Assembly (NCBI GenBank): GCA_037179335.1 | Contig: JAKZHN010000006.1 | Span: 372,001 to 436,000, forward strand | DNA from: Cyclaneusma minus | Lineage: Eukaryota; Ascomycota; Leotiomycetes; Marthamycetales; Marthamycetaceae | Direction of reading: 5' to 3' | DNA: 64,000 nucleotides | In this document: piece by piece, positions 13,901 to 25,102 of the stretch | Numbering within the stretch: position 1 is the stretch's first letter | Layout of the letters: each line of letters opens with the position of its first letter | Program-made: the position numbers and the translations under genes | The notes under the pieces: model-generated | Told to the model about the DNA's origin: nothing | What the model saw: only the letters and a program-made list of their open reading frames with translations | Database searches by the model: none

Positions 13901-15779
13901 CAAAGTGATTTTTAAATGCTATTTTAATTAATTTTCCTATAAATACTGCTTTTGCTAATTTCTCTATTTATTATAGCCAGGCGCTGGGTTTGTTTTTTTG
14001 TTTTGATTTTGGGGTTTTGTTTTAATTTTAATTATTAAATTTTTTACGATTTTTTTAATATTTTTTTATTTAAATTTAAAGTTTTTAAAGCCAAATATAA
14101 ATAGAGGTTTATTTTGGGACTGGCCACTTTTATCTTAATTGTTAAAAATAAAGCTATTGGCTATATTTCTAATATTTGCGGCTAGTCTTTTAATATATTT
14201 TTGATTTTGGTATTTTAATTTTTTGCAATAAAAGCAAAACTTATGCTGATAGCAATATTTTTATTATTAAATTTTGGAAAATACCTAAATAATTGCGGGT
14301 ATAGCGTTTAGAATTATAGATTTTTTTAATTAAAATATTTTTAAATTTAATTAATGGAAATTGAAATAAATACCTTAAATTAATTATTGCTATTATTGTA
14401 ATTATTCCTTTTTTTTAATTTATTAAATTTAAAAGCCTTGTTATTTATAATATATAACTTTTTAATACAGTTTTTACTTTTAATACAATTTCTAATATAT
14501 TGGAAAGTTTTAATTTATTTGGTATATTTATTATTTCCGGAAGCTTTTTTAAGATATTTAATGCAATTGGCCAAAATATTGGAAATTTTATTGCGCAATT
14601 TAATTATTTTCAATTTATTATTTTAATTAGCCAATTATATTTTAAATTTAAATCTAAAATAAAATGCAATAAATTTTCATTTTTTTATTTTTAGCCTTTT
14701 TAAAGCTTTTTTGGCTTTTTTATATTTATTTAAAATAATATAGATTTTGATTAAAGTATTATATAAAGCTTTTGCGTTTTTCCAGGGCTATTTAAAAAAA
14801 ATTGTTTAAATATAATTTTTTTTAAAGCTTATATAATATTGATATGCAATTTTGTTTTTAATTATTTTGGCAAAAAATTAAAATTATTTATAATTAATAT
14901 TATAAATTATATTCACAATTTATAAAGCGCGGCGCAATTTTAATCTTTAAATTAGGAATTTCTTTTAACGATTTAAAAAAAACTGTTTTAGTAAATTTTT
15001 TAGAATTTTTGATGCAATGGCGCAAATGGCTAAAACAGATATTATTTTTAAAATAAAAAATAAAAATTTTAGCATTAATAATCCAATTTTAAAATCTGGC
15101 AATTTTAACTATATATATATTAAAAGAAATTATATTGCTGTATAATTGTCTGGATAAATTATTTATAGCTTTATTAATATTGCATATTGTTTTTTAAATA
15201 AATATAGTTTTTAATTCTAAAATTGGCGAGGATTTTCTTTAAAAGAATAGCCATATTAAAATTAATGCTATTATATCCTTTATTGGCAAGGTATTTAAAA
15301 GCGGCTTTAAAATATAAAACTTCTATAATTTTAAATTATTTGGCTATTGCATTTGCAATAGCTGCAGTAAATATAAAAAATATAATGCAAAATCCTTTAA
15401 TTTAAAAATTGCAGAATTTATTAGATTTTGGAATTCGAAATAAAAATACGCAAAATTTGGAATTGAATTTGGAATTTGTGCAATTTTGGACTATTACTCT
15501 TTTGCAAAGTAAAAAACTATAATTGTTTTAAAGGAATTTAAATTAAATTAGCCAATAAAAAAAGCTTATAAATTATTATAATAATTTAAAAGCAAGATAG
15601 GGATTAGGGTAAAGCAATATTATAAATTAAAAAAAAAGTCTCTAGCTTTGCAAAAATATAAAATTCTTGCAAATTCGCGCAAAGCGCTAAGGGCACGTGC
15701 TTGGCACGTAAAAGGGCTCGGGGCGCGTGGTGCGTGGCGCGTGCCCGGGGCATATGCCTGAGGCACCTAAGGTTAGTAC
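10985..15779 (-). mobile_element. RIP-mutated Ty3/Gypsy retrotransposon, copy B (truncated)
   Basis: Second copy of the element at 6,185-10,976, in the same orientation. The minus strand keeps an RNase H fossil at about 11,324-11,368 (KCNYKIYNKKLLAIL) and an RT core at about 11,890-12,000 in which the catalytic motif at 11,894-11,905 reads YLNH. Copy B starts within 10-20 bp of the end of copy A, so its integrase part is missing. It was cut by copy A, or the pair arose by a tandem event with deletion. The upper end is the GC-rich block and TTAGTAC, then TGTGATAT. It is fully degraded. Confidence 0.8.
11890..12000 (-). pseudogene. Fossil Gypsy reverse transcriptase core (copy B)
   Basis: The minus strand reads IVFRFYNALALF, a stop, YYINNILFNLLD and KIYIIYLNHFLSF, colinear with the RT core of copy A. 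The YLDD motif has become YLNH by independent G-to-A changes. Comparing the two copies shows that the ancestral text was YLDDILIF or close to it. The same frame is interrupted by a stop at the same site (Gln codon to TAA) in both copies. Confidence 0.75.
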
Positions 15780-15780
15780 T
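15685..15780. repeat. GC-rich island at the end of Gypsy copy B
   Basis: Homologous to the island at 10,888-10,970, with an extra internal duplication of a GCGTGGTGCGTGGCGCGTG type. It keeps the same frame of motifs (GGCACGTGC, GCTTGGCACG, GGCACCTAAGGTTAGTA) and then runs into TGTGATATATATA, which has the TG start expected of an LTR end. Confidence 0.7.
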
Positions 15781-18700
15781 GTGATATATATAATATAGAA
15801 AATAGGTTATAGGAAAAAAAGCCTAAAAAATAAATTTATAAAATTAATTATAATATTATTGGCTATTTTAAATTTTCGGTTTATTAATTTTATATTTATA
15901 TTAATATTATAAAATATTATTATAGATATGCCTTTTATAAAAGCCAAATCCGGATTTATAAAATTTGCTATTATTATTGATATTAAATATTATTAATTAA
16001 GGCAATTAACTGGTTTTTATAATATTTAATTTCGGCTTAAAAAACCGGATATAATTTGCTATAAAAGTCCAAATTTTTTATCTTCTTTATACGCTAAAGC
16101 AATAAAGTTTTCTGCAATTAAAAATATAGTATTTCTTATTTTTTTAAATAGTTTAAAACGGTAATTCTTTTTTATTTTGCTTAATTTTATTCTTTATTTT
16201 TAAATTTAATCAATTTAAATTTTTTATAATAAAAATACAGATTTTGGCTTTATATAAAAATGCCTAATAAATAAAATTATTTTTCTATCTTATTTGCTTA
16301 ATAAGAATAATAATATTTTAAAAGCAATTTTTAAAATTTAAAATATTTTTAAAATATTGGGGTAATTTACCGTTTATAAATTGGTTTTTTAGATTGCCGT
16401 ATTATTGACGGGCGGAAATTAATTGAAATTATTAAGCAATAGGACACCAGCTTGACCATTCGATTTTAATATAAATTTAAAGGAAATTGGCTAAATTTTA
16501 TTATATTTATTATTTAGCTTTTTTAGTATTTTTTAATTTATTATATTAGTTTTATTAATAATTAAATACCTAGTTAGCGTTAATAAATATTTTAGCTTAT
16601 TATTAATTAAGCCTGTATTTTTATTATTTATATTTTTATTGGTATTAACTTTAATACCAAATGCTTTATAAAACTAATATTATTAATATTAATTGCAATA
16701 GCGCTAATAAAACCTAGAATAAAAATTTAATTACGGCAATTTATAATTTTCATTTTAAAAAAGTATGGTTAAATAAAAAGCGTTTTGCTTATACCTTTTC
16801 GCCTATTTATATATACAATATTTTAATTTTAAATATTGGCAATATAATTTAAGTTATTATTGAAATTAACTTTTTATATATAATAAAAAAGCATTCTTAT
16901 AATTAAGCATTGCTTTTTATTTAATTTGTATTAATTTATTACTAATTTTATAAAATTTTGCAAAATTGACTAAATTTTATAATAATGCCTTAAATTCGCT
17001 ATTATTTTATAAAATACCAAAATAAGCTTTAATTTAAAAATAATAATTAAAATCCCAAAAAATAAAAAAGCAATGCTATTTTTATTATTAAAATCCGAAT
17101 TTACGCAAATTCCTTTTTTTCTTATGGTTTGTTTTAGGCCTTAATCTAATTAATATTGTATTTATTGCCAAATTCCAAAATAACAAATTTCTTTTATTAA
17201 TTATATATTAGGCTAATTTTTTATAATAAAGCATTAAAGCATTAAATTAATTTTGGCAGCCTTTTATTTGTATATTAAAATCTCTAAATCCCCGCAAAAA
17301 GAAATTATTTTAGATTATTTGATTAAATGAAAATGCTTTATTTTTTTTAAAAATCTTAAAAATCGGTATTAGGGTTATTCCGGTTATTATTAAAATTAAA
17401 ATTATATTAATTAAGCTTCGTTTATCTAGCAATGCAATTTTTAGCGGCCTTATTTCTAAATTGGCAAAAATAACGGAAATTAATAATAATAATTTGGATT
17501 AATAAAGGCAATATAAATTTAATTTTAAATCAAATAATTGCCGAGATTATAAAAATATTTACTACGCTAAAATTAGCCTTAATATAAGTGTAAAATAGCT
17601 GGCAAAGCTATTATTATAATATTAGTAAATCGAATAGGCATTTATATATTTTGTTTTTAATAATATTTAAATTAATAAGGGTATTATTAAAAATTAAAAA
17701 AACAAATATAATTTGTTTTATAAATATAGAAATATAGTATTTATTGCCAAGCTTTTTTAAATTATCCTGATAATAAATATTAATATTAAAATTGCCTTGA
17801 GCAAAAAAAGAAAATTATTACCGATTGCTTATCGATTTATCCGGAATTTAATTTAATAGCTATATTTATAAAAATTAAAAACATTGAATTTGGGCTTATA
17901 AAACTTGTAATTTATATAAATAATTGTTTTTTAAAGCCTATTAATAAATTAATTAAATTACATATATATAATTTTTTAATAAACTTTTTTAAAAATGATT
18001 TTTTTAAAAAGCTTATTATTAAGAGCGTAAATAATAAAATATAGTATATAAAAGTATATAATATTATAAAAAGGCCTTTAAAACTTATTAAATAAAATAT
18101 AATATATTAATTAGCAAAAACAAGAACTATAATAAATAATATTCCTATTTTATGCTTTTTTATAAACCAATTATAAATTTATATAATCTATTTTTTTTGC
18201 AATATATTAAAAAAACGCTGCTAGATAAAAATAAAATTCTCCTTATTAGCAGCTTGCAAGTTTTCCAAAGCTGCTTTTTAAATTGCTATTATTATTACTA
18301 ATTTATGCATTTAAATATTATTTTTAATTGTATAATTAATAATATAATAAATTAAAAATAGCAGTTTTATAAAACCAGCAATTGAAACATAAAAAATATT
18401 ATAATTAATATATATTAAGTATAAGATTTTTGCAATTAATTTAAAAGTAATTGCGTAAAGATATAATGGAGCCAAAACTTTTATAATAAGCAATATAATA
18501 TTTTTTGCTAAATTAAATATAATTTTTATATAGTTTAAATTAATTAATTTTAAAATCCATTTTAAAAAAGGTTTTGTTTAAATAGCCAAAATAGCAATTA
18601 ATATATTTTTACTTTTTGCAAATAGGCGTATGCTTATGGATTTAATAATTGCCAGCTTTTAAATTACTTTTTATAGCAAATTAATTTATAAAATCTTTAA

Positions 18701-21443
18701 TGCTTTTATTGAAAAAAGCATTAAAGTATTTTTGCCCGTGTAAATTAAATTTTTAAAATATTAACCTTTTCCAGAAACTATATATAATTCATATAGTCGT
18801 TTAGCCAAGCAAAATTATAATAATAAAATATCCATTAAATATTGGTTTTTATTATAATAAAATAGTAAAAAATACGGTTTAAAATTTTATTAAAATTCTT
18901 GCTAATATAGTCTTTTTTTAAAAATAATAGAAATTATAATATAAAAATATTTGGCCGCTAGTGCCGGGTTTTTTATTATAGCTATTATTTATTAATAATT
19001 ATATTTTTTGCGCTTTAAAATTGGGTTAATTTAAATACCGGTAATATAAAGCATAGTAGAATTGTAAACATTATTTGGATTAAGCGTAAATAAAAAATTA
19101 AACAATTATAATAGATTAAAAACTCCAATAAATTTATATATAAATCCAGCTTTTTTGTAAATAATTTAGAATTGTACTAAAAAATTAGATATATATTGGC
19201 GAAAAAGAAATTAATTTGCCCGTTGCAAATAAGTTTACCGCGATTTATAGCTTTTATAATATTGGAAAGCTTGTTATTTATTATGCCTTTTAAAAAAATT
19301 TAAATGCGCTTTGATCTATTATTTTAAATATGGATATTATTATAAACGGAAATTTATTGCAATAATTATATATTATAGAAAATATAAAAAACAATATAGC
19401 AGGCGGCTTTATAATTATAATGATTTATAAGCTATTTATAATAAATTTTTAAGCTTATTAAATAAAAGCGGAATTTAATATTATTTTACTAATAATTTTT
19501 AAATCCGGTGGAAAAAATAATGGGAAATACAGCCAAATAAAACTTAAATTATAAATTATAAATTCTTATTTTAAATAGCAAATTATAAATAATTAAGGCA
19601 GCTTTTTTATTAGTTTTCTAATTTTGATATATATAATTTTGCGGGCCAATTTAATATTAATAAAATCCTTTAATTTTGTAAATAAAGCAATATGCTGTTA
19701 ATATTTTATAAAACTTTAATTTTCCTAATTATAAATAAAAAGAAATATAGCAATAATACCGGGCTTTAAAAACTCGGCCATTCCAGCAATTGGCGGCTTT
19801 TTTTTCAATTTTATTTTCAACCCCAAATAAACCCACAGCTTTAAAGGCCTTAATTTTAATTTCAGCTTTGTCCAACCGCTTATTTAGTTTTTTTTTAATT
19901 AATATCTTATATATAACCGTCCTTAAAATTAGCAATATATTTATTAATAAAAATTGCATTATTTAAAAAAGTTTAAGGCATATAATTATCCTTTTTAAAA
20001 TAATCCTTATTAATAATTATATTTTTATATAATGGATTATTACGCTTTAATCACGTTAAAATAATTAAAAACAAATATTAATAGTATAAAAGCAATACAA
20101 ATTTGCAGCAATAAATTTCTTTTGCCTTTATTAAATAATTACAATTAGCTTATATATTTTAAGCTTAAATAATAAAAGAAAATTATAAAGCTTGGAAAGA
20201 TTTTGCTTAAAGCCAATAATATAATTATAAATAAATTAATAATAAAAACATTTATTGCAATCTAAATAATAAAGTGAGAAAATATAGCCAATAATATAAA
20301 ATTTGGCAATTAGCCGCTTTTTAGCAATATAAAAATCCTTAAATATTTAGGGTAATTTTAATATAAAATTATATTTATATTATTAAAAAAAGTTGGATTC
20401 CTGCAATATAAAAGGACTAATATATTTTAAATAATTTTTGCAAATATCCATTAATATGCAAAATCAATTAATAGCGCAAATACTTATAATTTCTATATTA
20501 TTATAAATGCACGAATTAAGAAAAACAAATTTCCAAATTTCTAATTTCAATAAATCAATTATAAACTTTATAATAAGCTTAAATAAAGCAGCCAAGCATT
20601 TTTTTATTAAAAGCAATAATGCGATTTTAAATATATAATAACCGAAAATTAAAAAAAAGGCTTTGGTGGCAAAGCAGGCTTTTTTATAATTTATATGCAA
20701 AAAGCTTTTAATAGAATTAATATAATTATTATTAATACGAAAAACCTTGGCGTAATAATTAAAAATTGCGTTTTTTTTTAATAGAAATCTCGGGCAATAT
20801 TAATAATTGCAATATATTTATCCGTTAAATTTAAATTTAAATCTTTTAAAGCATTAAATACGCTATTAAATATAAACGCAATTCCGGGAATAATAGGCCA
20901 AATTATGAATATAATAAGCTTGGATTTTTTGGATTTAAAGGCTTCGGCGGCTTTTTTTTCATAGGCAGCGGCGAAAAAAATAACCATTTTTAAATAAAAA
21001 AAAAAAAAAAAAAAAAAAAAACCTTAAAAAGCTTAAATTTCAAAAATTTAAATTAAAACAACCAATTAAAAATTATTGATTAAATAAATTAAAAGGGAGT
21101 TTAAAAATTGGCTTTAATAAAATCCTAAATAGCCGCTGTTATTAAATTCAATTTTTTTAAACAAGCTTAAAGCATTAAAATACCATAGTATAATTGGAAA
21201 TTTATAAAAATTAAAATATTAAAAAATAGAAAAAAAGGGAAACTATTATAGCGCAATTATAGCAATAGCTTTTAAATTTAAATACCTATTTTTTAATAAA
21301 AATATCGGCTGGCCAATTAATTTAATAGGATATATAATAAACTATAATTTAATAATAGAAATATAGCTGACCGCTAAAATTTAAGCTTCAAATTACATTA
21401 TTAAATATCCAATTAAATTAAAACTTAAACCAAATTGGAATCC
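15781..21443. other. AT-rich stretch without recognisable gene
   Basis: Same mutated composition as the rest of the block. The region may hold further decayed transposons. A few 60-80 codon open stretches on the minus strand (for example 19,729-19,959 and 20,778-20,987) keep more varied residues (Trp, Cys, Gly, Val) than their surroundings and may be fossil coding text, but I recognise no family. A 26-nt poly-A run at 20,996-21,021 follows the latter. Confidence 0.5.
20996..21021 (+). repeat. 26-nt poly-A run
   Basis: An uninterrupted run of 26 A residues inside the RIP-degraded block. It could be the 3' tail of a plus-strand non-LTR retroelement or a simple homopolymer expansion. No recognisable LINE reverse transcriptase was found upstream, so the cause stays open. 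Confidence 0.6.
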
Positions 21444-21604
21444 CAAATCAAATTAAAATCCTAAATTAAATTAACGTTTAAATTAAATTAAATATCCAAT
21501 TAAACTTTAAGCCTTAAATTAAATTTAATATTAAATTGAATTTAAGCTTTAAAATATTTAATTTAATTTAAGTGTTAATTTGATTTAGGATTTCAATTTG
21601 ATTT
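21444..21604. repeat. AT-rich inverted repeat (~52-bp arms) at the compartment edge
   Basis: The left arm 21,444-21,495 and right arm 21,552-21,604 are near-perfect reverse complements. They differ at a few positions, several of C/T or G/A type. A ~56-bp centre separates them and is itself partly self-complementary. The arms are built from AAATTAAATT-like words. The structure lies between the RIP-degraded block and the first gene. Confidence 0.7.
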
Positions 21605-21948
21605 AAAGCAAATTAAATTTTAAATTACTAGGCGGCGGGCAATCTTGAATTTACGCAAAAATAATAAAATTTATACAGAAACTATTTAACAAGCTATTGC
21701 ATCTTTCGTAAGCCGGAAAATTGGGCCCAATAACCTTATATAGGTCGGGATTTCTGCGGGTAACCGGCAAATCGTTTTTCCCTGCACTGGATAGTCTTTG
21801 CCCTTCGGTCGAAAGCACTCGCAAAACACGACTCCACAACTCAAAAATTGGAATTTGGCCTTCGTTCTATCAAAAGCCGATTATACTCTGCGTCCAGACT
21901 GACAGAAAAACATTGCAACGTGAGAGAGTTGAGGCAGAGAACCGGGAA

Positions 21949-22632
21949 ATGGCAGACCAGCTCCCTCCCGAAGCCATCGCCTTCGCAACCCGCATGTACG
22001 ACGCTGCACGCAGCGGCAACATCGACATCTTTGCACAGGCACTACCGCGCGGTCTACCCGCAAACCTCACCAACGAAAAAGGCGACAGCTTGGTAAGAAA
22101 CACCATAATTCTCATTCTTGCCAGATCACGTGTTCTCTCCCGCTTCGAGAGAAAGAAGTGAAGCTCCGGAGAGTCGTAACTCAAGAAAAACAAAAGGCAT
22201 ATGCTGAAACTTTGCATTTCGAAAAACAGGTAATGCTCTCCGCCTACCACGGCCACGCCCCCCTCGTCAAACTCCTTCTCGAGCATGGTGGCGATGCGAA
22301 TTCGCTGAACGATCGTGGCCAATCGCCCCTCGCCGGAGCCGTATTCAAAGGCGAAGATGAGGTTGTTGAGGTATGTGCCGTCTTCTCGTCCAATCTCTCG
22401 CCTTCCATAGTCCTAGCAGCATTGATAAGTGGACATCAAGGAGATGGAATGCATTCTAACAAACATATGATATAAGGCATTATTAGCAGGCGGCGCCGAC
22501 CCGGAACATGGCGCTCCGAGCGCCATGGAAGCAATCGTGCTCTTCAAGCAGGAATCCAAATGGCGCTCGAAATTCGAGGATGCTCCTGGGCGAGGAAAAG
22601 CTGCGAACAAGGGCGCGGTTAATGGTGCTTAA
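21949..22632 (+). CDS. Small ankyrin-repeat protein
   Basis: Three exons: 21,949-22,092, 22,230-22,370 and 22,477-22,632, both introns phase 0, giving 146 aa. Intron 1 starts GTAAGA; intron 2 starts GTATGT and has the branch site CTAAC. The start was chosen at the ATG of MADQLPPEAIAFATRMYDAA, which opens the conserved text. Two to three ankyrin repeats span about residues 15-115: VMLSAYHGHAPLVKLLLEHG and NDRGQSPLAGAVFKGEDEVV are typical helix-turn-helix units, then LLAGGADPEHGAPSAMEA. The C-terminus (about 120-146) is charged and probably disordered. There is no signal peptide or membrane segment, so the protein is likely intracellular. Ankyrin repeats bind protein partners; the partner is unknown. 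It resembles short stand-alone ankyrin proteins of other ascomycetes. It is the first intact gene beside the RIP-degraded block and shows no RIP damage itself. Confidence 0.88.
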
Positions 22633-23656
22633 AGGCCTGTTTTATTTCACCGGGGTAGGGTGCATTCACTTTGTAATTATGAAAAAAGGTGTGCAATTGG
22701 CAATTGGCAACTGCACATCTGCAATTTTCGATCGAGCAGCCGTGAATTCTGAATTTTCGAATTACATATAGGAGGCAGGGTTCATAACATCCTCGGTAAT
22801 ATTTTCATAAAACCGGGTACATACCCTGTATCCGGCGGTCATTGCTTACCTGATCATTTTTATATCCCATTCATTCTCACCAGGTATTACCAGGCACCCC
22901 TCGCTACATTTGCCATTACCAACAACTCAACTCAATAACTTCAACAACATTCAATTACATGGTTGCAGTTACACCCTAATGTAGCATGATTACAAATTGC
23001 ATAAACCCACCCAGAAGTTTACGGAAATTGGACCCTGAAAGCTGCTGCAAAGCATGAGCACAAGAAACTTTGGCACAAGAAACTCTGATTCCCGAATTCG
23101 GGATCTCGGAGATTAGGGTCCGGAATCTTGGGACTTTTGCTTTTGCGACACGAGGGATTGGGCTGGCAGATGCGATGATTTTGTACTTGCTGTAGAGTGG
23201 CTGAGTGAGCGGTTTGCTTAGTGCGTGGGATATATGTGGGGAGAGGCTGGATGCTGAAGTGTGGCGACTGGCGGCAGGATGACGGGGTTTTTTGACTTTC
23301 ATCAGGAGTGGAAAGAGTTGAAAACAGGAAGGGATGTGAAAATGGAAAGGGAAAATTGACTGGAGTTGATTGGGAAGACGATGCAAAGCACTCAATGTCG
23401 CACTAGTTCATATGAAAGGAGAAGTAGTAGTTTGGATAACTTTTTGACTGAAAATTGCTGGAAATATATATACATTATACAATGGTGGCAGCTTCTATAT
23501 AATGCCAAACTAGAACAGATGTGACAAGAAAACCTGTGGCTTGCGAGCCTGATATCATAAAGCCGTTATAATCCCAATCCCGAGCCCAAACGCCATCTAA
23601 ATGAAGAGTCGTGATAGTCTTCAGAAGCAGCCGCCAATCGGTTGATGTGAATGCAT
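22633..23656. other. Intergenic, no gene seen
   Basis: Between two convergent genes (ankyrin protein + and peroxidase -). It should hold both 3' untranslated regions. A minus-strand open stretch at 22,976-23,395 has no start context, introns or recognisable domain, and I do not call it a gene. Confidence 0.6.
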
Positions 23657-24916
23657 CTAGGCCTTCCACATCTTGCCCTTGAGGTTCTGGGATGCCAAGT
23701 TGCTGACTTTTTTGCCGATGCCGCTGGCGCCGAAGATACCCGAGGAGATGCTGCCAATCAGGCTGGAGACTGAAGCACCAATTCCGGCGAAGGTAGGAGG
23801 AGATTGGACTTGGGTGTAGGGGTTGAAGCCAAGCTGGGGCTGTGCGTTGACTGGCTTGGCCACTGCCATGGCGGTGGCAGTAGCAGTTGGGACGGAGGTG
23901 CTGGTGAATGTGCTGGTGATGACACTGGTGGAGGTGGACACGCTGGTGGAGCTGGACTTGGTGACAATGAAGCTGGTAGTGAATGTGTTGGTGGCTGTGG
24001 GCAACCCGGAGCTGCTGGAACTGCTGGACAGATTGGTAGAGGTAGAGGTGGTGGTAGGCATAGCAGCGCTGGTTGAAGATGAAAGAGTGCTGGTGCTGGT
24101 GCTGGTTACTGGCGCGAGAGTGGAGCACTTCGAGATGGATGTGAAGACGACTTGGAGCTGGGCGTTGTTGATGACGCCAGGCTTCACCCAGCCGAGGGCG
24201 GTAGGAAGACGCTGGTTGGTCCACCAGTAGGTGAGCCAGTCGGCGCGGGCGTTGCCGTTGGTCTTGTCGGTGGCAGGGTCGGCCATGGTGGTTTGATAGA
24301 AAGCATGCTCGGTGAGAGAACCACCATCGTTCTGTTGGAACCAGCCGGCATCGTCGATGGCACGCTGCTGCTCGAAGCGGCGGAGACGGGTCGTCTCAGA
24401 CATTGTGTAGGTGATGTGGGTAGCGCCGTTCCAGATTGCTTGCGTCTTTGCGAAGACGGTTGCGTTGAAGTCGTGGTTGTCACCGGTGCCACTGTTCTCG
24501 CCTTTGTCGGCACGGGTCAAGGAGCCATCGTGCTCAACGGCGTGTGGTTGCCAAAGAGTGTCGAGGTCGAAGGCTGTGCATGTGGATCCCTTCTGCGATG
24601 TGCAAAGGTTGATGGTGTTTACTGCACCGGGATCGGTGACATCGAAAGCGAAGCCGAAGGCGTCGAGGAAGCCTTGCTGGAGCTGTTGTCTGGTGATGTT
24701 GCGGCCATCGCGGTTGATGAAGCCGTGGTTTGCCAAAGTGCTGATTCCAGGGCATGGTGCTCTCAGGTCGTTAGGACCGGGGGCAATCCATGGGTTGGGG
24801 TCTGATGCGGCTACGTTGGTCGATTGAATTCCAGCTGCTTCTCGCTCCTGAATAGTGGGGAAGGCATTGGCTACACATCCCAAAAGGGCGGTGGTAAGAA
24901 GAAGGTAGGAAGACAT
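23657..24916 (-). CDS. Secreted heme-thiolate peroxidase (chloroperoxidase / peroxygenase family)
   Basis: A single open frame of 419 aa without introns. Residues 1-18 (MSSYLLLTTALLGCVANA) form a signal peptide. The family 2 peroxidase domain covers about residues 40-270. Its PCP motif at 54-56 supplies the proximal Cys55 heme ligand, and EHDGS at 128-132 is the EHD-x-S motif that binds the structural cation near the heme. Known members use hydrogen peroxide to halogenate, oxidise or hydroxylate organic substrates; the substrate here cannot be read from sequence. From about residue 275 to 360 follows a Ser/Thr-rich, probably O-glycosylated tail, then a hydrophobic Gly/Ile/Ser stretch and a basic C-terminus (KKVSNLASQNLKGKMWKA). 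The tail makes it longer than the ~250-residue short peroxygenases and suggests cell-wall association. A TATAAG sequence lies about 180 bp upstream. Confidence 0.9.
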   Translation of the reverse strand: MSSYLLLTTALLGCVANAFPTIQEREAAGIQSTNVAASDPNPWIAPGPNDLRAPCPGISTLANHGFINRDGRNITRQQLQQGFLDAFGFAFDVTDPGAVNTINLCTSQKGSTCTAFDLDTLWQPHAVEHDGSLTRADKGENSGTGDNHDFNATVFAKTQAIWNGATHITYTMSETTRLRRFEQQRAIDDAGWFQQNDGGSLTEHAFYQTTMADPATDKTNGNARADWLTYWWTNQRLPTALGWVKPGVINNAQLQVVFTSISKCSTLAPVTSTSTSTLSSSTSAAMPTTTSTSTNLSSSSSSSGLPTATNTFTTSFIVTKSSSTSVSTSTSVITSTFTSTSVPTATATAMAVAKPVNAQPQLGFNPYTQVQSPPTFAGIGASVSSLIGSISSGIFGASGIGKKVSNLASQNLKGKMWKA

Positions 24917-25096
24917 GGTGATTGAAGTGAAGTCGACTCGAAGAGTGACAGTTGGTCCGTGGGATTCTGATTGAACTCTGATTGTGGAACTGTGATGTTG
25001 AGATGTCGATAGTAAGCTGTGAATGTGAGACTGAGTTGTGATGGTGAAGCTTGATACTGAAAGAAAATAAGAAGAGGGAGGATCTTGCTGGAAATA

Positions 25097-25102
25097 CTTA
25101 TA
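25097..25102 (-). promoter_or_regulatory. Probable TATA box of the peroxidase gene
   Basis: TATAAG on the minus strand about 181 bp before the start codon, followed by a pyrimidine-rich stretch typical of fungal transcription starts. This is placement and motif only; no transcript evidence. Confidence 0.4.

Larger units (their letters stand above)
1..21640. other. AT-rich, RIP-degraded repeat compartment
   Basis: The sequence is overwhelmingly A and T with stop codons in every frame; the only open stretches are 60-80 codons of low-complexity Ile/Leu/Lys/Asn text. C is rare except in short islands. This is the pattern that RIP leaves in duplicated DNA of filamentous ascomycetes: CpA is turned into TpA on either strand. 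Two related copies of a Gypsy element inside the block support this reading. Composition changes abruptly at about 21.62-21.65 kb, and ordinary-composition DNA follows. I see no intact gene in the block. Confidence 0.9.

Noticed and set aside
19729..20987. Minus-strand fossil coding text in the AT-rich block
   Set aside because: Residue variety is higher than in the flanks, but no family motif can be read.
24152..24805. Long plus-strand open frame (217 codons) opposite the peroxidase gene
   Set aside because: It is an antisense shadow of the GC-rich peroxidase coding sequence; its composition (Val/Gly/Glu-rich) mirrors the codons of the other strand.
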